A stretch of 64,000 nt of DNA from Shimia sp. SK013. Its GTDB lineage: Bacteria > Pseudomonadota > Alphaproteobacteria > Rhodobacterales > Rhodobacteraceae. A program made the translations under genes and the position numbers. The notes below the pieces were generated by a model. It searched no databases. It was not told where the DNA came from and worked only from the letters and a program-made list of their open reading frames with translations. Shown here one piece after another: positions 54,248-63,893 of this stretch. The stretch spans positions 146,586-210,585 of the forward strand of contig NZ_LAJH01000014.1 of the NCBI RefSeq assembly GCF_001292625.1, in the 5' to 3' direction. How positions within the stretch are numbered: position 1 is the first letter of the stretch; each line of letters opens with the position of its first letter.

Positions 54248-55362
54248 GAAAACGTCTTTCTTGGGTCAAAGGCATCCCGAACGCCCTCAAATATGAACAC
54301 CAACAACGACAACATGATCGCAAAGGTGAAAAAGGCGGTGAACCCCAACCACGGCGCTTGTAGGTTTTGTTTCGCCTGTAACGTCAATTCACCGAGGCTC
54401 GGGGACGAAGACGGCAGGCCGAAGCCCAGAAAATCGAGCCCCGCCAGCGTGCTGATTGTGCCGGTCACGATGAACGGCAGCATCGTCACGGTTGCGACCA
54501 TGGCGTTGGGCAACATATGGCGGAACATGATCACGCTGTTGGACACACCCAGCGCTTTGGCTGCGCGCACATATTCCAGATTGCGCGCCCGCAAAAATTC
54601 AGCCCGTACAACGCCCACCAAAGATGTCCATCCAAACAACACCGTAAGAAAGACCAACAGCCAGAAACTTCGACCCAAAATGGCGAACATAATGATGATG
54701 ATATAAAGGCTCGGGGTGGCCCCCCAAATCTCGATCACCCGCTGGAAAATCAAATCCAGCCAGCCGCCAAAGTATCCCTGAACTGCACCGGCCATAATAC
54801 CAATCAAGCTGGCGGACACGGTCACAATCAGCGTGAAGAATATCGACAGCCGGAAGCCATAGATCACCCGCGCAACCACATCGCGTTTGCGGTCGTCCGT
54901 TCCAAGCCAATTTTGACTATCCGGCGGCAAGGGTGCCGCGCCCGGACGGTCCACTGGCGTGTCATAGCTGTATGGAATGACCGGCCAAAGCGCCCAGCCT
55001 TTTTGATATTCAACAAGCTCCAACTCTTCCGGCGATTTGCCAGCATCTAGACCTTCCAGAATGTCCTCAGGAATGTCGAAACAATCCTCAACGCCACCCG
55101 TGGCGATCAAACATTGCACGACCGGATCATTGTAAACCGCCTCGGTTTTGAAATCCCCGCCAAAGGTGGTCTCGGGATAGAACTTGAAGACCGGCGTAAA
55201 CAGCTCACCGCGGTAGCTAACGATGATGGGCTTGTCGTTCGCGATCAATTCGGCAAACAACGACAAACCAAACAGAACGCAAAAGATGACCAACGACCAA
55301 AGCGCACGGCGGTTGCGTTTAAAATTGCTCCAGCGCCGTTGATTGAGAGGGGAAAGTGCCAT
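54244..55362 (-). CDS. yejE: Peptide ABC transporter permease (YejE-like)
   Basis: 372 residues. The N-terminal RRWSNFKRNRRALWSLVIFCVLFGLSLFAEL helix precedes a long periplasmic stretch (about 40-150), typical of YejE. DPP/OPP permease motifs follow (SLIGIMAGAVQGYFGGWLD, RNLEYVRAAKALGVSNSVIMFRHMLPNA with the ATPase-docking loop). Its first base is also the last base of yejB. Confidence 0.93.
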   Translation of the reverse strand: MALSPLNQRRWSNFKRNRRALWSLVIFCVLFGLSLFAELIANDKPIIVSYRGELFTPVFKFYPETTFGGDFKTEAVYNDPVVQCLIATGGVEDCFDIPEDILEGLDAGKSPEELELVEYQKGWALWPVIPYSYDTPVDRPGAAPLPPDSQNWLGTDDRKRDVVARVIYGFRLSIFFTLIVTVSASLIGIMAGAVQGYFGGWLDLIFQRVIEIWGATPSLYIIIIMFAILGRSFWLLVFLTVLFGWTSLVGVVRAEFLRARNLEYVRAAKALGVSNSVIMFRHMLPNAMVATVTMLPFIVTGTISTLAGLDFLGFGLPSSSPSLGELTLQAKQNLQAPWLGFTAFFTFAIMLSLLVFIFEGVRDAFDPRKTFS

Positions 55363-56447
55363 CAGCCCGCCCTCTTCTCAAAATCAATGCGCGGATCAAC
55401 AAGCACATACATCAAATCCGACAGGATACCGACCACAAGGCCAATCAAGCCAAACACAAACAACGTGCCAAAGATCACCGGATAATCCCGCGCAACGGCG
55501 GCCTCAAACGCAAGACGACCCAAGCCGTCGAGCGAAAAGATCGTCTCGATCAAGACAGACCCGCCAAAGAAAACGCCAATGAAAACCGCAGGAAAACCCG
55601 CAATCACGATCAACATCGCATTGCGGAACACATGCCCGTAAAGCACGCGCTTTTCGCTCAAACCCTTGGCTCGAGCGGTCATCACATAGTGCTTCTTGAT
55701 CTCGTCCAAAAAGCTGTTCTTGGTCAAAAGCGTCAGCGTCGCAAAAGCCGCGATGGTCGACGCGATGATCGGCAACGTGATGTGCCACGCATAATCGAGT
55801 ATCTTGCCAACCGTGGTCAGCTCTTCGAAATTGTCTGACGTCAGCCCCCGCAGCGGGAAGATCTGCCAATAACTGCCGCCTGCGAACAGCACGACCAACA
55901 TGATGGCAAACAAAAACCCGGGGATGGCATAGCCCACGATGATCGCGCCACTGGTCCACGTGTCAAACGGCGTGCCGTCTTTGACCGCCTTTTTGATGCC
56001 CAGCGGGATCGATATCAGATAAGCCAGCAACGTCGACCAAAGCCCCAATGTGATCGACACGGGCATCTTTTCCAGAACCAGATCGATCACGCTGATTTTG
56101 CGAAAGTAACTTTCGCCAAAATCGAGCCGCATATAGTTGCCCATCATCAGCAAAAACCGCTCCAGCGGTGGCTTGTCAAACCCGAACTCTTTCTCAAGTT
56201 CCTCGATGAATTCCTTGGGCAAGCCACGAGCGCCGAGATAATCGCTGTCAGACCCGAAGGTCTCCTCGCCCACGTCCTCATTGCCTCCGGCAAAGCCTGA
56301 AAACACATCGCCTTCGCCTTGCACACGGGCAATCACCTGTTCCACAGGTCCGCCCGGCACAAATTGCACCAACGTGAAATTGAGTATCATGATCCCAAGC
56401 AACGTCGGGATCACAAGCAACAGTCTTCGAAGTATATATGCGCCCAA
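55362..56447 (-). CDS. yejB: Peptide ABC transporter permease (YejB-like)
   Basis: 361 residues. [37 protein letters not shown] is the standard DppB/YejB N-terminus. A periplasmic insert follows (about 40-115), then [13 protein letters not shown] and the EAA-loop [25 protein letters not shown]. It pairs with YejE in the channel. It starts 7 bp after yejA. Confidence 0.94.
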   Translation of the reverse strand: MGAYILRRLLLVIPTLLGIMILNFTLVQFVPGGPVEQVIARVQGEGDVFSGFAGGNEDVGEETFGSDSDYLGARGLPKEFIEELEKEFGFDKPPLERFLLMMGNYMRLDFGESYFRKISVIDLVLEKMPVSITLGLWSTLLAYLISIPLGIKKAVKDGTPFDTWTSGAIIVGYAIPGFLFAIMLVVLFAGGSYWQIFPLRGLTSDNFEELTTVGKILDYAWHITLPIIASTIAAFATLTLLTKNSFLDEIKKHYVMTARAKGLSEKRVLYGHVFRNAMLIVIAGFPAVFIGVFFGGSVLIETIFSLDGLGRLAFEAAVARDYPVIFGTLFVFGLIGLVVGILSDLMYVLVDPRIDFEKRAG

Positions 56448-56454
56448 AAGTCAG

Positions 56455-58392
56455 TTACCTCAACGCGCCCGAGGCCTTCAGGGCCGCTTCTTTTTCTTGA
56501 TTGAGCCACCAGAAATCCAGCAATCCAACCGCATAAGGCGGCAGGTTTTCCGGCCGCTCAAACATGTCGTAATACGCGACCCACGCTTCGGGAACGTAAC
56601 CCGCGTTCACAATGATCCGCTCATAACGCAAAGCGCGATCCAAGGCAGTCATCGCTGTGATTTCTTCGGCCCGCGTCGTGGCTGCAAGCGCCTTGTCGAT
56701 GATGGCATCCACCATGTCATTGCGCAGCGTCGACGGGTTGTAGGACGACACTTCCGCAGTTTCGGACCCGAACAGCTGACGCAACGAGGTGCTCGCCGTC
56801 GAGAAGGACAGGATGCGGGTGTGGATCAGATCATAGTCCTTGTCCAAAAAGCGTTGCTGGCCCTGCGCACTGTCGACTTTGTCGGCTTTGACTTTGATGC
56901 CCCAATTGGCCAGCGTTTTGACAAATGCGTCAATGCTTGCAAGACGGGTTTCGTCCCACGAGGACAACACAAGAAAATCAAGCGACATCTGCGCGCCCGC
57001 TTCATCCACCATCTGGCCCGCGTCGTTTACCGTCCAACCGGCGTCTTCAAACAGCTTAAGCGCGGCACGTTTGTTGCGACGGTCAATGGGTGTCGACGCC
57101 TTGGATGTATGCGGCATGACCACGTCTTCGGTCAGCATCTCGGCGGGCACCACGTCACCCAGCGATTGCAGGAAGGCCAATTCGTCGCCCTCTGGCGCGC
57201 CTTTGGCTTCCCAATCCTGACCCTGCACAAACGAATCTCGTTGTGTGGTCAAATCAAACTGCAGCGATTCCTTGGTCCATTCGAAATTGAACGCCAACGA
57301 CAAAGCATGGCGCACAGTCCGGTTGTCCAACGGCGCACGCATTGTGTTGAAAATGATACCGCTGTTGCTTGGCGCTGTGCCGCGCGGGATCGCTTCTTTT
57401 TTGACGTCACCGCGGTCGATTGCCGGGAAATTATACCCCGTCGCCCATTGCTTGGTCGAACCTTCGGTGCGGAATGTGTAAACGCCAGCCTTGAAGGCTT
57501 CGAATTCTGCGGTGGCATCCGAAAAATACTCCACCCGAATGCGATCAAAATTGTGCCGCCCGACGTTGGCGGGATGGTCCCAGCCCCAATAATTCGGGTT
57601 GCGTTCATAGACCACGTAGCGGTTGAATTCATAGTCGCCAACTTGGTACGGGCCGGACGCCATCGGTGACAGCACAGACGGCTCATCAAGCCGTTCTCCC
57701 GTCTTTTCATACCACTCTTCCGAGAAAATCGGCGTCCCGCCAACCTGCCCGATCAGAGAGCGACGAGAGATCCCGTCGGCAAACGTATATCGCAACGTGT
57801 GATCATCAATCACTTCCACACCGGATATCCGCTCTTTTACCGCACGGGAGTAAGATCGAATGCCTTGCTCAAGGAATAGGTTGTGGGTAAAGGCCGCGTC
57901 TTGCGCCCTCAAAGGCGATCCATCGCGAAACACCACGTCATCGCGCATGTGAAACACGCACCATGTTTTGTCTTTTGGATACTCAACTTCGCGCGCAATC
58001 AAACAATAGCTGTCCGTGATCGAATCTGCTGGCGCGCCTCCGCCCCAAGGCATCTCCGCGAACATCGCCTCTGCGACTACGCCGGAATCAGATTCCGCAT
58101 TGCCGCGCCATGCGAACCGATTGAACCCGTCAAACGTTCCGCGCGCACTCAGCGTGATTTGCCCGCCTTTGGGCGCGTTCGGATTCACATAGTCAAAATG
58201 TGGATAATCAGCGGGGTATTTTAGATCGCCATAAAACGAATATCCGTGCGAGCGGATGATTTCTTCCTCGCTGGCGAAGGCCAAGGGGGCTTTCAATCCG
58301 GCACCAACAGCCAGCCCAGCAGCCCCCATGCCGCGCAGCACACCGCGTCGGTCAAACATTGGACCTGCAATTTTGATCGTCTTTTCTGACAT
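56455..58392 (-). CDS. yejA: Oligopeptide-binding protein (YejA-like), Tat-exported
   Basis: 645 residues. The N-terminus has a twin-arginine signal (FDRRGVLRGMGAAGLAVGAGLKAPLAFA). The mature part is a family-5 solute-binding protein: SYFGDLKYPADYPHFDYVNPNAPKGG is characteristic of YejA, and FVQGQDWEAKGAPEGDELAFLQS is the late family motif. It delivers peptides, and in enterobacteria microcin C, to YejBEF. First gene of yejABEF. Confidence 0.93.
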   Translation of the reverse strand: MSEKTIKIAGPMFDRRGVLRGMGAAGLAVGAGLKAPLAFASEEEIIRSHGYSFYGDLKYPADYPHFDYVNPNAPKGGQITLSARGTFDGFNRFAWRGNAESDSGVVAEAMFAEMPWGGGAPADSITDSYCLIAREVEYPKDKTWCVFHMRDDVVFRDGSPLRAQDAAFTHNLFLEQGIRSYSRAVKERISGVEVIDDHTLRYTFADGISRRSLIGQVGGTPIFSEEWYEKTGERLDEPSVLSPMASGPYQVGDYEFNRYVVYERNPNYWGWDHPANVGRHNFDRIRVEYFSDATAEFEAFKAGVYTFRTEGSTKQWATGYNFPAIDRGDVKKEAIPRGTAPSNSGIIFNTMRAPLDNRTVRHALSLAFNFEWTKESLQFDLTTQRDSFVQGQDWEAKGAPEGDELAFLQSLGDVVPAEMLTEDVVMPHTSKASTPIDRRNKRAALKLFEDAGWTVNDAGQMVDEAGAQMSLDFLVLSSWDETRLASIDAFVKTLANWGIKVKADKVDSAQGQQRFLDKDYDLIHTRILSFSTASTSLRQLFGSETAEVSSYNPSTLRNDMVDAIIDKALAATTRAEEITAMTALDRALRYERIIVNAGYVPEAWVAYYDMFERPENLPPYAVGLLDFWWLNQEKEAALKASGALR

Positions 58393-58589
58393 TCAAGCCT
58401 CCCCTGCGGACACGGTCATCCACACAATTTGTTTTGTCTTCAAGCTAAAGGCGTGGGTGTGCAACATTCAAGTTCGTATTGCGTCAACTCAGCGTGAAAA
58501 CGCCGTGTGTTGGCAAGCAATCAGGAACTGATGGTCAAATCGCCGGCCCAAAGCCGGACCAAGCACCGCAAAAATGTCAGGGGAAGAAG

Positions 58590-58687
58590 GGTGAGAGGCT
58601 GGACAACGACCCAAGCGGGTCTCGTTACGGCTGCTTCCTTCCGGATCTGACCGGGTTGGCGAGGCGCTCGCCCGCGCCAACCTCTCA
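58590..58687 (-). ncRNA. ffs: Signal recognition particle RNA (4.5S type)
   Basis: On the minus strand the conserved SRP core GGTCAGATCCGGAAGGAAGC followed by AGCC is intact. The 5' GAGAGGTTGG and 3' CCAGCCTCTC ends pair to close a hairpin of about 97 nt. It binds Ffh to target nascent membrane proteins. It lies between the cyclic-nucleotide phosphodiesterase gene and yejA. Confidence 0.95.
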
Positions 58688-58748
58688 AGCGTCGATATAG
58701 TGCCCTCATCATCAGGATGCAAGCGGTGAGAACCGCGCAGTTTCGCGC

Positions 58749-60653
58749 TCATCCCGGCCAACGTGGATTGTCCAAATCCAGGCGGAACCGCAAAAATCCA
58801 TCCTCGGATGCCCCCAACGGTGTGAGCGGCAGATCCTGACGATCAAAATATTGCATTGCGGCGGCCCCTGTCTCAAACACAGCTGAGACATTTTTCAGTC
58901 TGGCGAACGTCCAAGAAGGGATGACCTGTTCAGAACAATCGGTGTCCGTCGCCAAATATTTCACCAAGGCATCGCGCATATGCATCGGCCGCAGCGGCAC
59001 GATCTTGCTCGGGCGCACACCGGGGAAATTGCCGCCACCGCCCGCCCTGAAGTCATTTGTCGCCAGCAAAAATTCCTGTGTAGGCTGCACTGGTGCGCCT
59101 CGCCACATCAGATTGCGGATGCGCGTCTTTTCCGGACGCAGGTCTTCTCCGGCCAGCGAAAAACGGGCCGGTCCAGACAAGTCGACCTCATAGGACACAC
59201 CATAGACAGTTTCCCGTTTATAGGCCGGCGTGTCGCGCTCAAAAAGCAATTGGTCCGGTTGATTTGGCACCATCTGGGCATACAGGCTCGCAGCCATGTC
59301 CAGCCAATCCACCAATTCGGCTCCGTTCAGACGCAACAGGCTTATGAAATTTGCGAATGGCTGCATCTGTCCGATGCTGCGTTCCAGAAGCGGCCCCGGC
59401 GCGATGTCCACATAATTGAGCGGACCGGCCCGCCCGCCGCATCGGGTTGGTGCAACGGAGGCCAGTAGCGGCAAATGTTCATGCGCTGTGCCATGCAGCT
59501 CCTCGCGCAAAGCCGCAAGCTTGGCTTCCGCCAGAATACGGGTCGCGCAGCCGTCTTTGACCATGGAAAAATGGGTACTGACAGGCCGTGCGAGATGACC
59601 AATGACCTCGGAAAGCCGTTTGATTGCAACATGTTGCGCGGGTTGCAAAACTTCAACAATCTCCGGATCTTCGACACAGGCCCGCCCGGCGACGGTTTCG
59701 CATTTATAATCGTCGATGCACCAAGTCCGGCCGCCCTCGATTTTCTCTTCGACCTTCACAAGCCGGAGGTCAATTTTTCCGAGAAAAGCCGCCATTGCTC
59801 CGGGCATCACAGCTGGCTTGCCATGCAGACTGCCTCGTTTGCCATCAATCGCCGCGCTGTCCGGATAACTTTCGCGGGGGAACCGCTCATGTATGTGGCC
59901 CGCCACGACAACATCAACGTCGTCCAGCGCAGCAACTTCCGGTGCGGCATTCTCCGACATATACTCTGCTGAAACAGTGGTAATCCCGGAATGCGCCAGA
60001 GCGACAACGATGTCGGCCCCTTCGGCCCGCAATGCCGCCGCTTGCTCCCGCGCCGTCGCAACGATATCGCGAGCTCGCACACCTCTGGCAAGTCGGACCG
60101 CCGCCCAGTCTACGACTTGCGGCGGCAAAACACTGAAAACCCCAATCTTCACTGTCTCATCACACGCGTCAGTGAGGACATGAACCGGAACAATCACGCG
60201 TTTCTGCCAGAGCCCCTGATACCGGACTTCGCCATCCGTGGATGTCAGATTGGAACATAAAATCGGAAACTCAGCCAGCTCCAGCGACTTGCGCAACAGT
60301 GGTTCGTCCACATCAAACTCGTGATTGCCAAGCCCCACGGCATCATACCCCAAGGCGTTCATCGCACTGATAACCGGGTTACCTATTTCGGAGACGTCAG
60401 TGAGGCTCACTTCGGCAATCTGCCCGCCTTGCAGAAAGTCACCATTGTCCACCAGAATCGACGCATCAGCTTCGTCGCGAAGCTCTCGAATCAACGAAGC
60501 TAGGCGGGCCAGTGACGGCCCATCGGTGCGCGTTTCTCTAAAATAATCGTACGCCAGCAGCTGAGCATGTACATCACTTGTGGCAAGCAAACGCACAGTT
60601 AGGCATTTGGGCGCAGTCCCAACTTCATAAGAACGAGGCAAACTGACCCTCAC
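58749..60653 (-). CDS. CpdB-like 2',3'-cyclic-nucleotide phosphodiesterase/3'-nucleotidase without signal peptide
   Basis: 634 residues. The metallophosphatase domain has LLATSDVHAQL (D27, H29), VDNGDFLQGG (D72), GLGNHEFD (N110-H111) and VVAGHIHERF. The 5'-nucleotidase C-terminal domain has PLNYVDIAPGPLLERSIGQMQPFANFI and GGGGNFPG. CpdB enzymes are normally periplasmic. Here the protein starts MRVSLPRSYEVGTAPKCLTVRLL, with the catalytic Asp at residue 27 and no room for a signal peptide. A missed upstream start is possible, but the frame gives no hydrophobic lead. Confidence 0.87.
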   Translation of the reverse strand: MRVSLPRSYEVGTAPKCLTVRLLATSDVHAQLLAYDYFRETRTDGPSLARLASLIRELRDEADASILVDNGDFLQGGQIAEVSLTDVSEIGNPVISAMNALGYDAVGLGNHEFDVDEPLLRKSLELAEFPILCSNLTSTDGEVRYQGLWQKRVIVPVHVLTDACDETVKIGVFSVLPPQVVDWAAVRLARGVRARDIVATAREQAAALRAEGADIVVALAHSGITTVSAEYMSENAAPEVAALDDVDVVVAGHIHERFPRESYPDSAAIDGKRGSLHGKPAVMPGAMAAFLGKIDLRLVKVEEKIEGGRTWCIDDYKCETVAGRACVEDPEIVEVLQPAQHVAIKRLSEVIGHLARPVSTHFSMVKDGCATRILAEAKLAALREELHGTAHEHLPLLASVAPTRCGGRAGPLNYVDIAPGPLLERSIGQMQPFANFISLLRLNGAELVDWLDMAASLYAQMVPNQPDQLLFERDTPAYKRETVYGVSYEVDLSGPARFSLAGEDLRPEKTRIRNLMWRGAPVQPTQEFLLATNDFRAGGGGNFPGVRPSKIVPLRPMHMRDALVKYLATDTDCSEQVIPSWTFARLKNVSAVFETGAAAMQYFDRQDLPLTPLGASEDGFLRFRLDLDNPRWPG

Positions 60654-60860
60654 TTTTTAAACAGAAGCCGTATTTCGGCTCCAACTATCAGCGCGCCCCT
60701 CAGCACAGACGCATGTATAAGCCGAAACAAATATCAAATCCACAACTTAAAGGGTTATTAAGGATAAGGCGGCCATTAGGACGCGCCTCAACAAAAATCT
60801 CGCCCGCTTTTGATTGCCCATATCCATAAGACATGGCAAGCCTCAGGTGCGGAGGAATTT

Positions 60861-61832
60861 ATGCAACACGCGGAAACAGTTACATTTGGAGGCTCTGACC
60901 TCAACAGAGCAGCGGAACTGCGCGGCGACAAAACCGCAATTGCTGCATTTCTAGCGGCGCCGGAGAGCCGCGCGATTGCACTTTGGCGAGGCAAACCCCT
61001 GTGTCGGGGAGAAACCAAAGAACACCTTGTCCATCTGCCTTTGGATCACGCTCTATTTGAAGACATGCACGTGCCTCCTGTCCTGCTTGGTCTCAACGAA
61101 GCCGGGCAAGCGCTGTTTGCGCGCGATGTCTCGGCTTTTAAGCCTGACAATCTGGATGCAGACACCTTGGGGCAATTCTTCGACGCCAGCATTCAAACCC
61201 ACCCTAGTCTTCCGGAGGACCATGCATTCTGCGAATTGCGTGGCGTGATGGCTCGCCTGTCTGCCCGCGACGCAGAACTCGCGGCAACGGCCAAGGCAAT
61301 CTATGGCTGGCATCGGTCCCACAGGTTCTGCGCGGCCTGCGGTCAGGAAAGCCGTATGGTCCAAAGCGGCTGGCAACGTGACTGCCCAGCCTGCAACACC
61401 TCGCATTTCCCCCGCACCGACCCCGTCGTGATCATGCTGATCACACACGGCAACCGCGTGCTGATGGGGCGCTCGCCCGGCTGGCCCGAGGGCATGTACT
61501 CGCTGCTCGCAGGCTTTGTCGAACCCGGCGAAACACTCGAAGCCGCCGTGCGCCGCGAAGTCTATGAGGAGGCCGGCATCCGCGTTGGCCCGGTCTCATA
61601 TCTCGCCAGCCAACCCTGGCCGTATCCGTCTTCATTGATGTTTGGATGCGCCGGCGTTGCGTTAAACGATGATATCACCATCGACAAAAACGAAATCGAA
61701 GATGCAATCTGGGTCAGCCGCGAAGAGATGATGCAAGCTTTCGCCGGTGCACATCCAGTACTCAAACCCGCCCGAAAGGGTGCGATTGCGCATTTCATTT
61801 TGCGCAACTGGCTTGCGGACCGGCTCGATTAA
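60861..61832 (+). CDS. nudC: NADH pyrophosphatase / NAD-cap hydrolase
   Basis: 323 residues from ATG 60861, preceded by GGAGGA. Zinc-binding cysteines are in HRFCAACGQESRMVQSGWQRDCPACN and the Nudix box is GFVEPGETLEAAVRREVYEEAGI. The NudC-specific SQPWPYPSSLMFG follows. It hydrolyses NADH or NAD-capped RNA. A 45-bp gap separates it from the SRPBCC gene, probably one operon. Confidence 0.95.
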   Translation: MQHAETVTFGGSDLNRAAELRGDKTAIAAFLAAPESRAIALWRGKPLCRGETKEHLVHLPLDHALFEDMHVPPVLLGLNEAGQALFARDVSAFKPDNLDADTLGQFFDASIQTHPSLPEDHAFCELRGVMARLSARDAELAATAKAIYGWHRSHRFCAACGQESRMVQSGWQRDCPACNTSHFPRTDPVVIMLITHGNRVLMGRSPGWPEGMYSLLAGFVEPGETLEAAVRREVYEEAGIRVGPVSYLASQPWPYPSSLMFGCAGVALNDDITIDKNEIEDAIWVSREEMMQAFAGAHPVLKPARKGAIAHFILRNWLADRLD

Positions 61833-61877
61833 GGCAACAATACTGCCGCGAACACTTGGGGCCGGGACACAACCAAA

Positions 61878-62345
61878 ATGGAATTTACTGCGCGCGAAGA
61901 CATTGACGTACCAATCGAACAAGTCTTTGAAATGGTAACTGATTTTGAGGTTTTCGAACGATCCGCCCTGCGACGCGGCGCTGACGTGTCACGCTTGGAT
62001 TCCTTGTCACGCGCTGGTGTCGGAGCCAAATGGCGCATCGCCTTTGAATTCCGCGGCAAAGCGCGCGAAGTGGATCTCGAAGTCACCGGGTTTGAGCGGC
62101 CAAATGAAATCGCGCTGCACGGCAAAACCCAGGGTATCGAATCTGACATGAAAGTCGAACTTGTGGCCCTGTCACGCACCCGCACGCGCCTGCAATTCTG
62201 GAGCGGTTTCACGGCCAACACGCTTTCTGCAAGACTTCTGCTGCAATCGCTCAAACTGGCGCGCGGCACGCTCAACACCCGTTTGGGCAAGCGCATGTCT
62301 AACCTGCGCCGGGACATGGAAGACCGCTACTCCCGCATGGTGTAA
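61878..62345 (+). CDS. SRPBCC-family protein
   Basis: 155 residues. MEFTAREDIDVPIEQVFEMVTDFEVFERSALRRG is the START/SRPBCC (polyketide cyclase-like) opening and LQSLKLARGTLNTRLGKRMSNLRRDMEDRYSRM a basic C-terminal helix. Such folds bind hydrophobic ligands. No ligand can be assigned. Downstream of nudC. Confidence 0.83.
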   Translation: MEFTAREDIDVPIEQVFEMVTDFEVFERSALRRGADVSRLDSLSRAGVGAKWRIAFEFRGKAREVDLEVTGFERPNEIALHGKTQGIESDMKVELVALSRTRTRLQFWSGFTANTLSARLLLQSLKLARGTLNTRLGKRMSNLRRDMEDRYSRMV

Positions 62346-62362
62346 CGACCCAAAATGCGACC

Positions 62363-63196
62363 TCAGCGGTCCTGCGCAGACGGGTAAACACCCACAATTT
62401 TTACGTGATTGGTGAAGTAGCTGAGTTCATCCAGCGCCAGCGCCACGTTGCGATCGTCCGGATGGCCGTCGATGTCCGCATAAAACCGGGTTGCCGTAAA
62501 CGACCCATCAACCATGTAGCTTTCCAGCTTGGTCATGTTCACACCATTGGTCGCAAACCCACCCATCGCTTTATAAAGCGCGGCTGGAATGTTGCGCACT
62601 TCAAACACAAACGTGGTCATCATCTTGCCATGCGACCGGCGGCTCAGATCCGGCTCGCGCGACATGATCACAAACCGCGTCGTGTTGTGCCCGTGGTCCT
62701 CGATGTCGGTGGCCAAAACGTTCAGACCATAGGTCTCCGCCGCAAGATCGGACGCCAAAACACCTTGATCGGTTGATCCGGCCTCTGCCAATTCCCGCGC
62801 CGCGCCAGCGCTGTCAGCAGCCGAAATGCCGGCGATTCCATGGGTCTTCAGGAACGCAGCCGATTGCGGCAGCAACACAAGATGCGCCCGAACGGACTTA
62901 ACGTCGTCCAGCGCCACACCAGGCACCGCCATAAGGCAAATCCGGACCCGCACAAAGGCTTCGTCAATAATGTGCAGTCCACTCTCGGGCAAAAGGCGGT
63001 GAATGTCGGCCACGCGGCCATAGGTCGTGTTCTCAATCGGCAACATCGCAAGGTCAGCCGCACCGCTTTTTACCGCGTCGATCACCTCTTCAAAGGTGCC
63101 GCAGGACATGGCTTCCATATCGGGACGCGCCTGCTGGCAGGCTTCATGCGAATAGGCGCCCAGATCTCCCTGAAACGCGATCCTGTTGGTCCCCAT
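62363..63196 (-). CDS. pheA: Prephenate dehydratase
   Basis: 277 residues from ATG 63196 (MGTNRIAFQGDLGAYSHEAC), with AGGA about 7 bp before it. Catalytic-domain motifs are GAADLAMLPIENTTYGRVADIHRLL and NTTRFVIMSREPD (the TRF motif). A C-terminal ACT domain (FVFEVRNIPAALYKAMGGFATNGVNMTKLESYMVDG) gives phenylalanine feedback. It makes phenylpyruvate. Divergent from the cytochrome c gene, an arrangement seen in related genera. Confidence 0.95.
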   Translation of the reverse strand: MGTNRIAFQGDLGAYSHEACQQARPDMEAMSCGTFEEVIDAVKSGAADLAMLPIENTTYGRVADIHRLLPESGLHIIDEAFVRVRICLMAVPGVALDDVKSVRAHLVLLPQSAAFLKTHGIAGISAADSAGAARELAEAGSTDQGVLASDLAAETYGLNVLATDIEDHGHNTTRFVIMSREPDLSRRSHGKMMTTFVFEVRNIPAALYKAMGGFATNGVNMTKLESYMVDGSFTATRFYADIDGHPDDRNVALALDELSYFTNHVKIVGVYPSAQDR

Positions 63197-63313
63197 CGAC
63201 ATTTCCTTCCCATTTCCCACCCCAAGGGGCGTTTCGTCGCGGTAACTATACCTTGCGTTCTTCAAGGGGAAGCGGATAGATACGCGTCAAACGCCACGAG
63301 ACGGAAACGTAGC

Positions 63314-63841
63314 ATGTTCGACACGATGACAATGACCAAAGTAGTGGGCGCACTTTGCGGTGCTCTGCTGATCTTCCTGCTGGGCTCTTGGGCCGCTGAA
63401 AGCATTTACCACACCGGCCCCAAGGGCCACGGCGATGGCCATGCAGAGCAGGCCTATGTGATCGAAGTAGAAGGCGGCGAAAGCACCGACGCCGCAGTCG
63501 AAGAGGGCCCAACCCTCGAAGAACTTCTGGCATCTGCTGACGTTGACAAAGGTGCCAAGGTTTTCGGCAAATGCCGCGCCTGCCACAAACTCGAAGATGG
63601 CGTCAACGCCACCGGCCCGCACCTGTTTGGTGTAGTGGACCGAGCAACCGGATCGGTTGCTGGATTTAACTACTCCGGCGCATTGGTTGCAGTGACCGAC
63701 AGCTGGTCTGCAGAAGCACTCGACGGTTTCTTCACAAACCCCAAGAGCTACGCACCAGGCACTAAGATGTCCTTTTCGGGTCTTCGCAAGGCCACAGACC
63801 GCGCAAACCTGATTGCCTATCTCCAGACAATCGGCGGCTAA
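63314..63841 (+). CDS. cycM: Membrane-anchored cytochrome c (c-y/c552 type)
   Basis: 175 residues from ATG 63314. An uncleaved N-terminal helix (VVGALCGALLIFLLGSWAAESIY) is followed by a flexible acidic linker (about 37-75) and a class I cytochrome c domain with CRACHK, GPHLFGVVDR and the axial Met in APGTKMSFSGL. Such anchored cytochromes carry electrons from cytochrome bc1 to terminal oxidases, including cbb3, encoded 14 kb away. Confidence 0.92.
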   Translation: MFDTMTMTKVVGALCGALLIFLLGSWAAESIYHTGPKGHGDGHAEQAYVIEVEGGESTDAAVEEGPTLEELLASADVDKGAKVFGKCRACHKLEDGVNATGPHLFGVVDRATGSVAGFNYSGALVAVTDSWSAEALDGFFTNPKSYAPGTKMSFSGLRKATDRANLIAYLQTIGG

Positions 63842-63864
63842 GTTACCCCGCCAAAGCATTGCAA

Positions 63865-63893
63865 AGGCCGTTGCTCCGCAGCGGCCTTTTTTT
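63865..63893 (+). terminator. Terminator of the cytochrome c gene
   Basis: AGGCCGTTGC-TCC-GCAGCGGCCT (10-bp stem with one G-T pair) followed by seven T residues, 24 bp past the stop. The last 107 bases of the window show no supported gene. Confidence 0.9.

Noticed and set aside
56281..57669. Long plus-strand frame (about 460 codons) opposite yejA/yejB
   Set aside because: Antisense to clear transporter genes, with no ribosome site and no recognisable domain.
58540..58556. CCGGC/GCCGG hairpin as SRP RNA terminator
   Set aside because: No U-run follows it on the minus strand, so terminator status is not supported.
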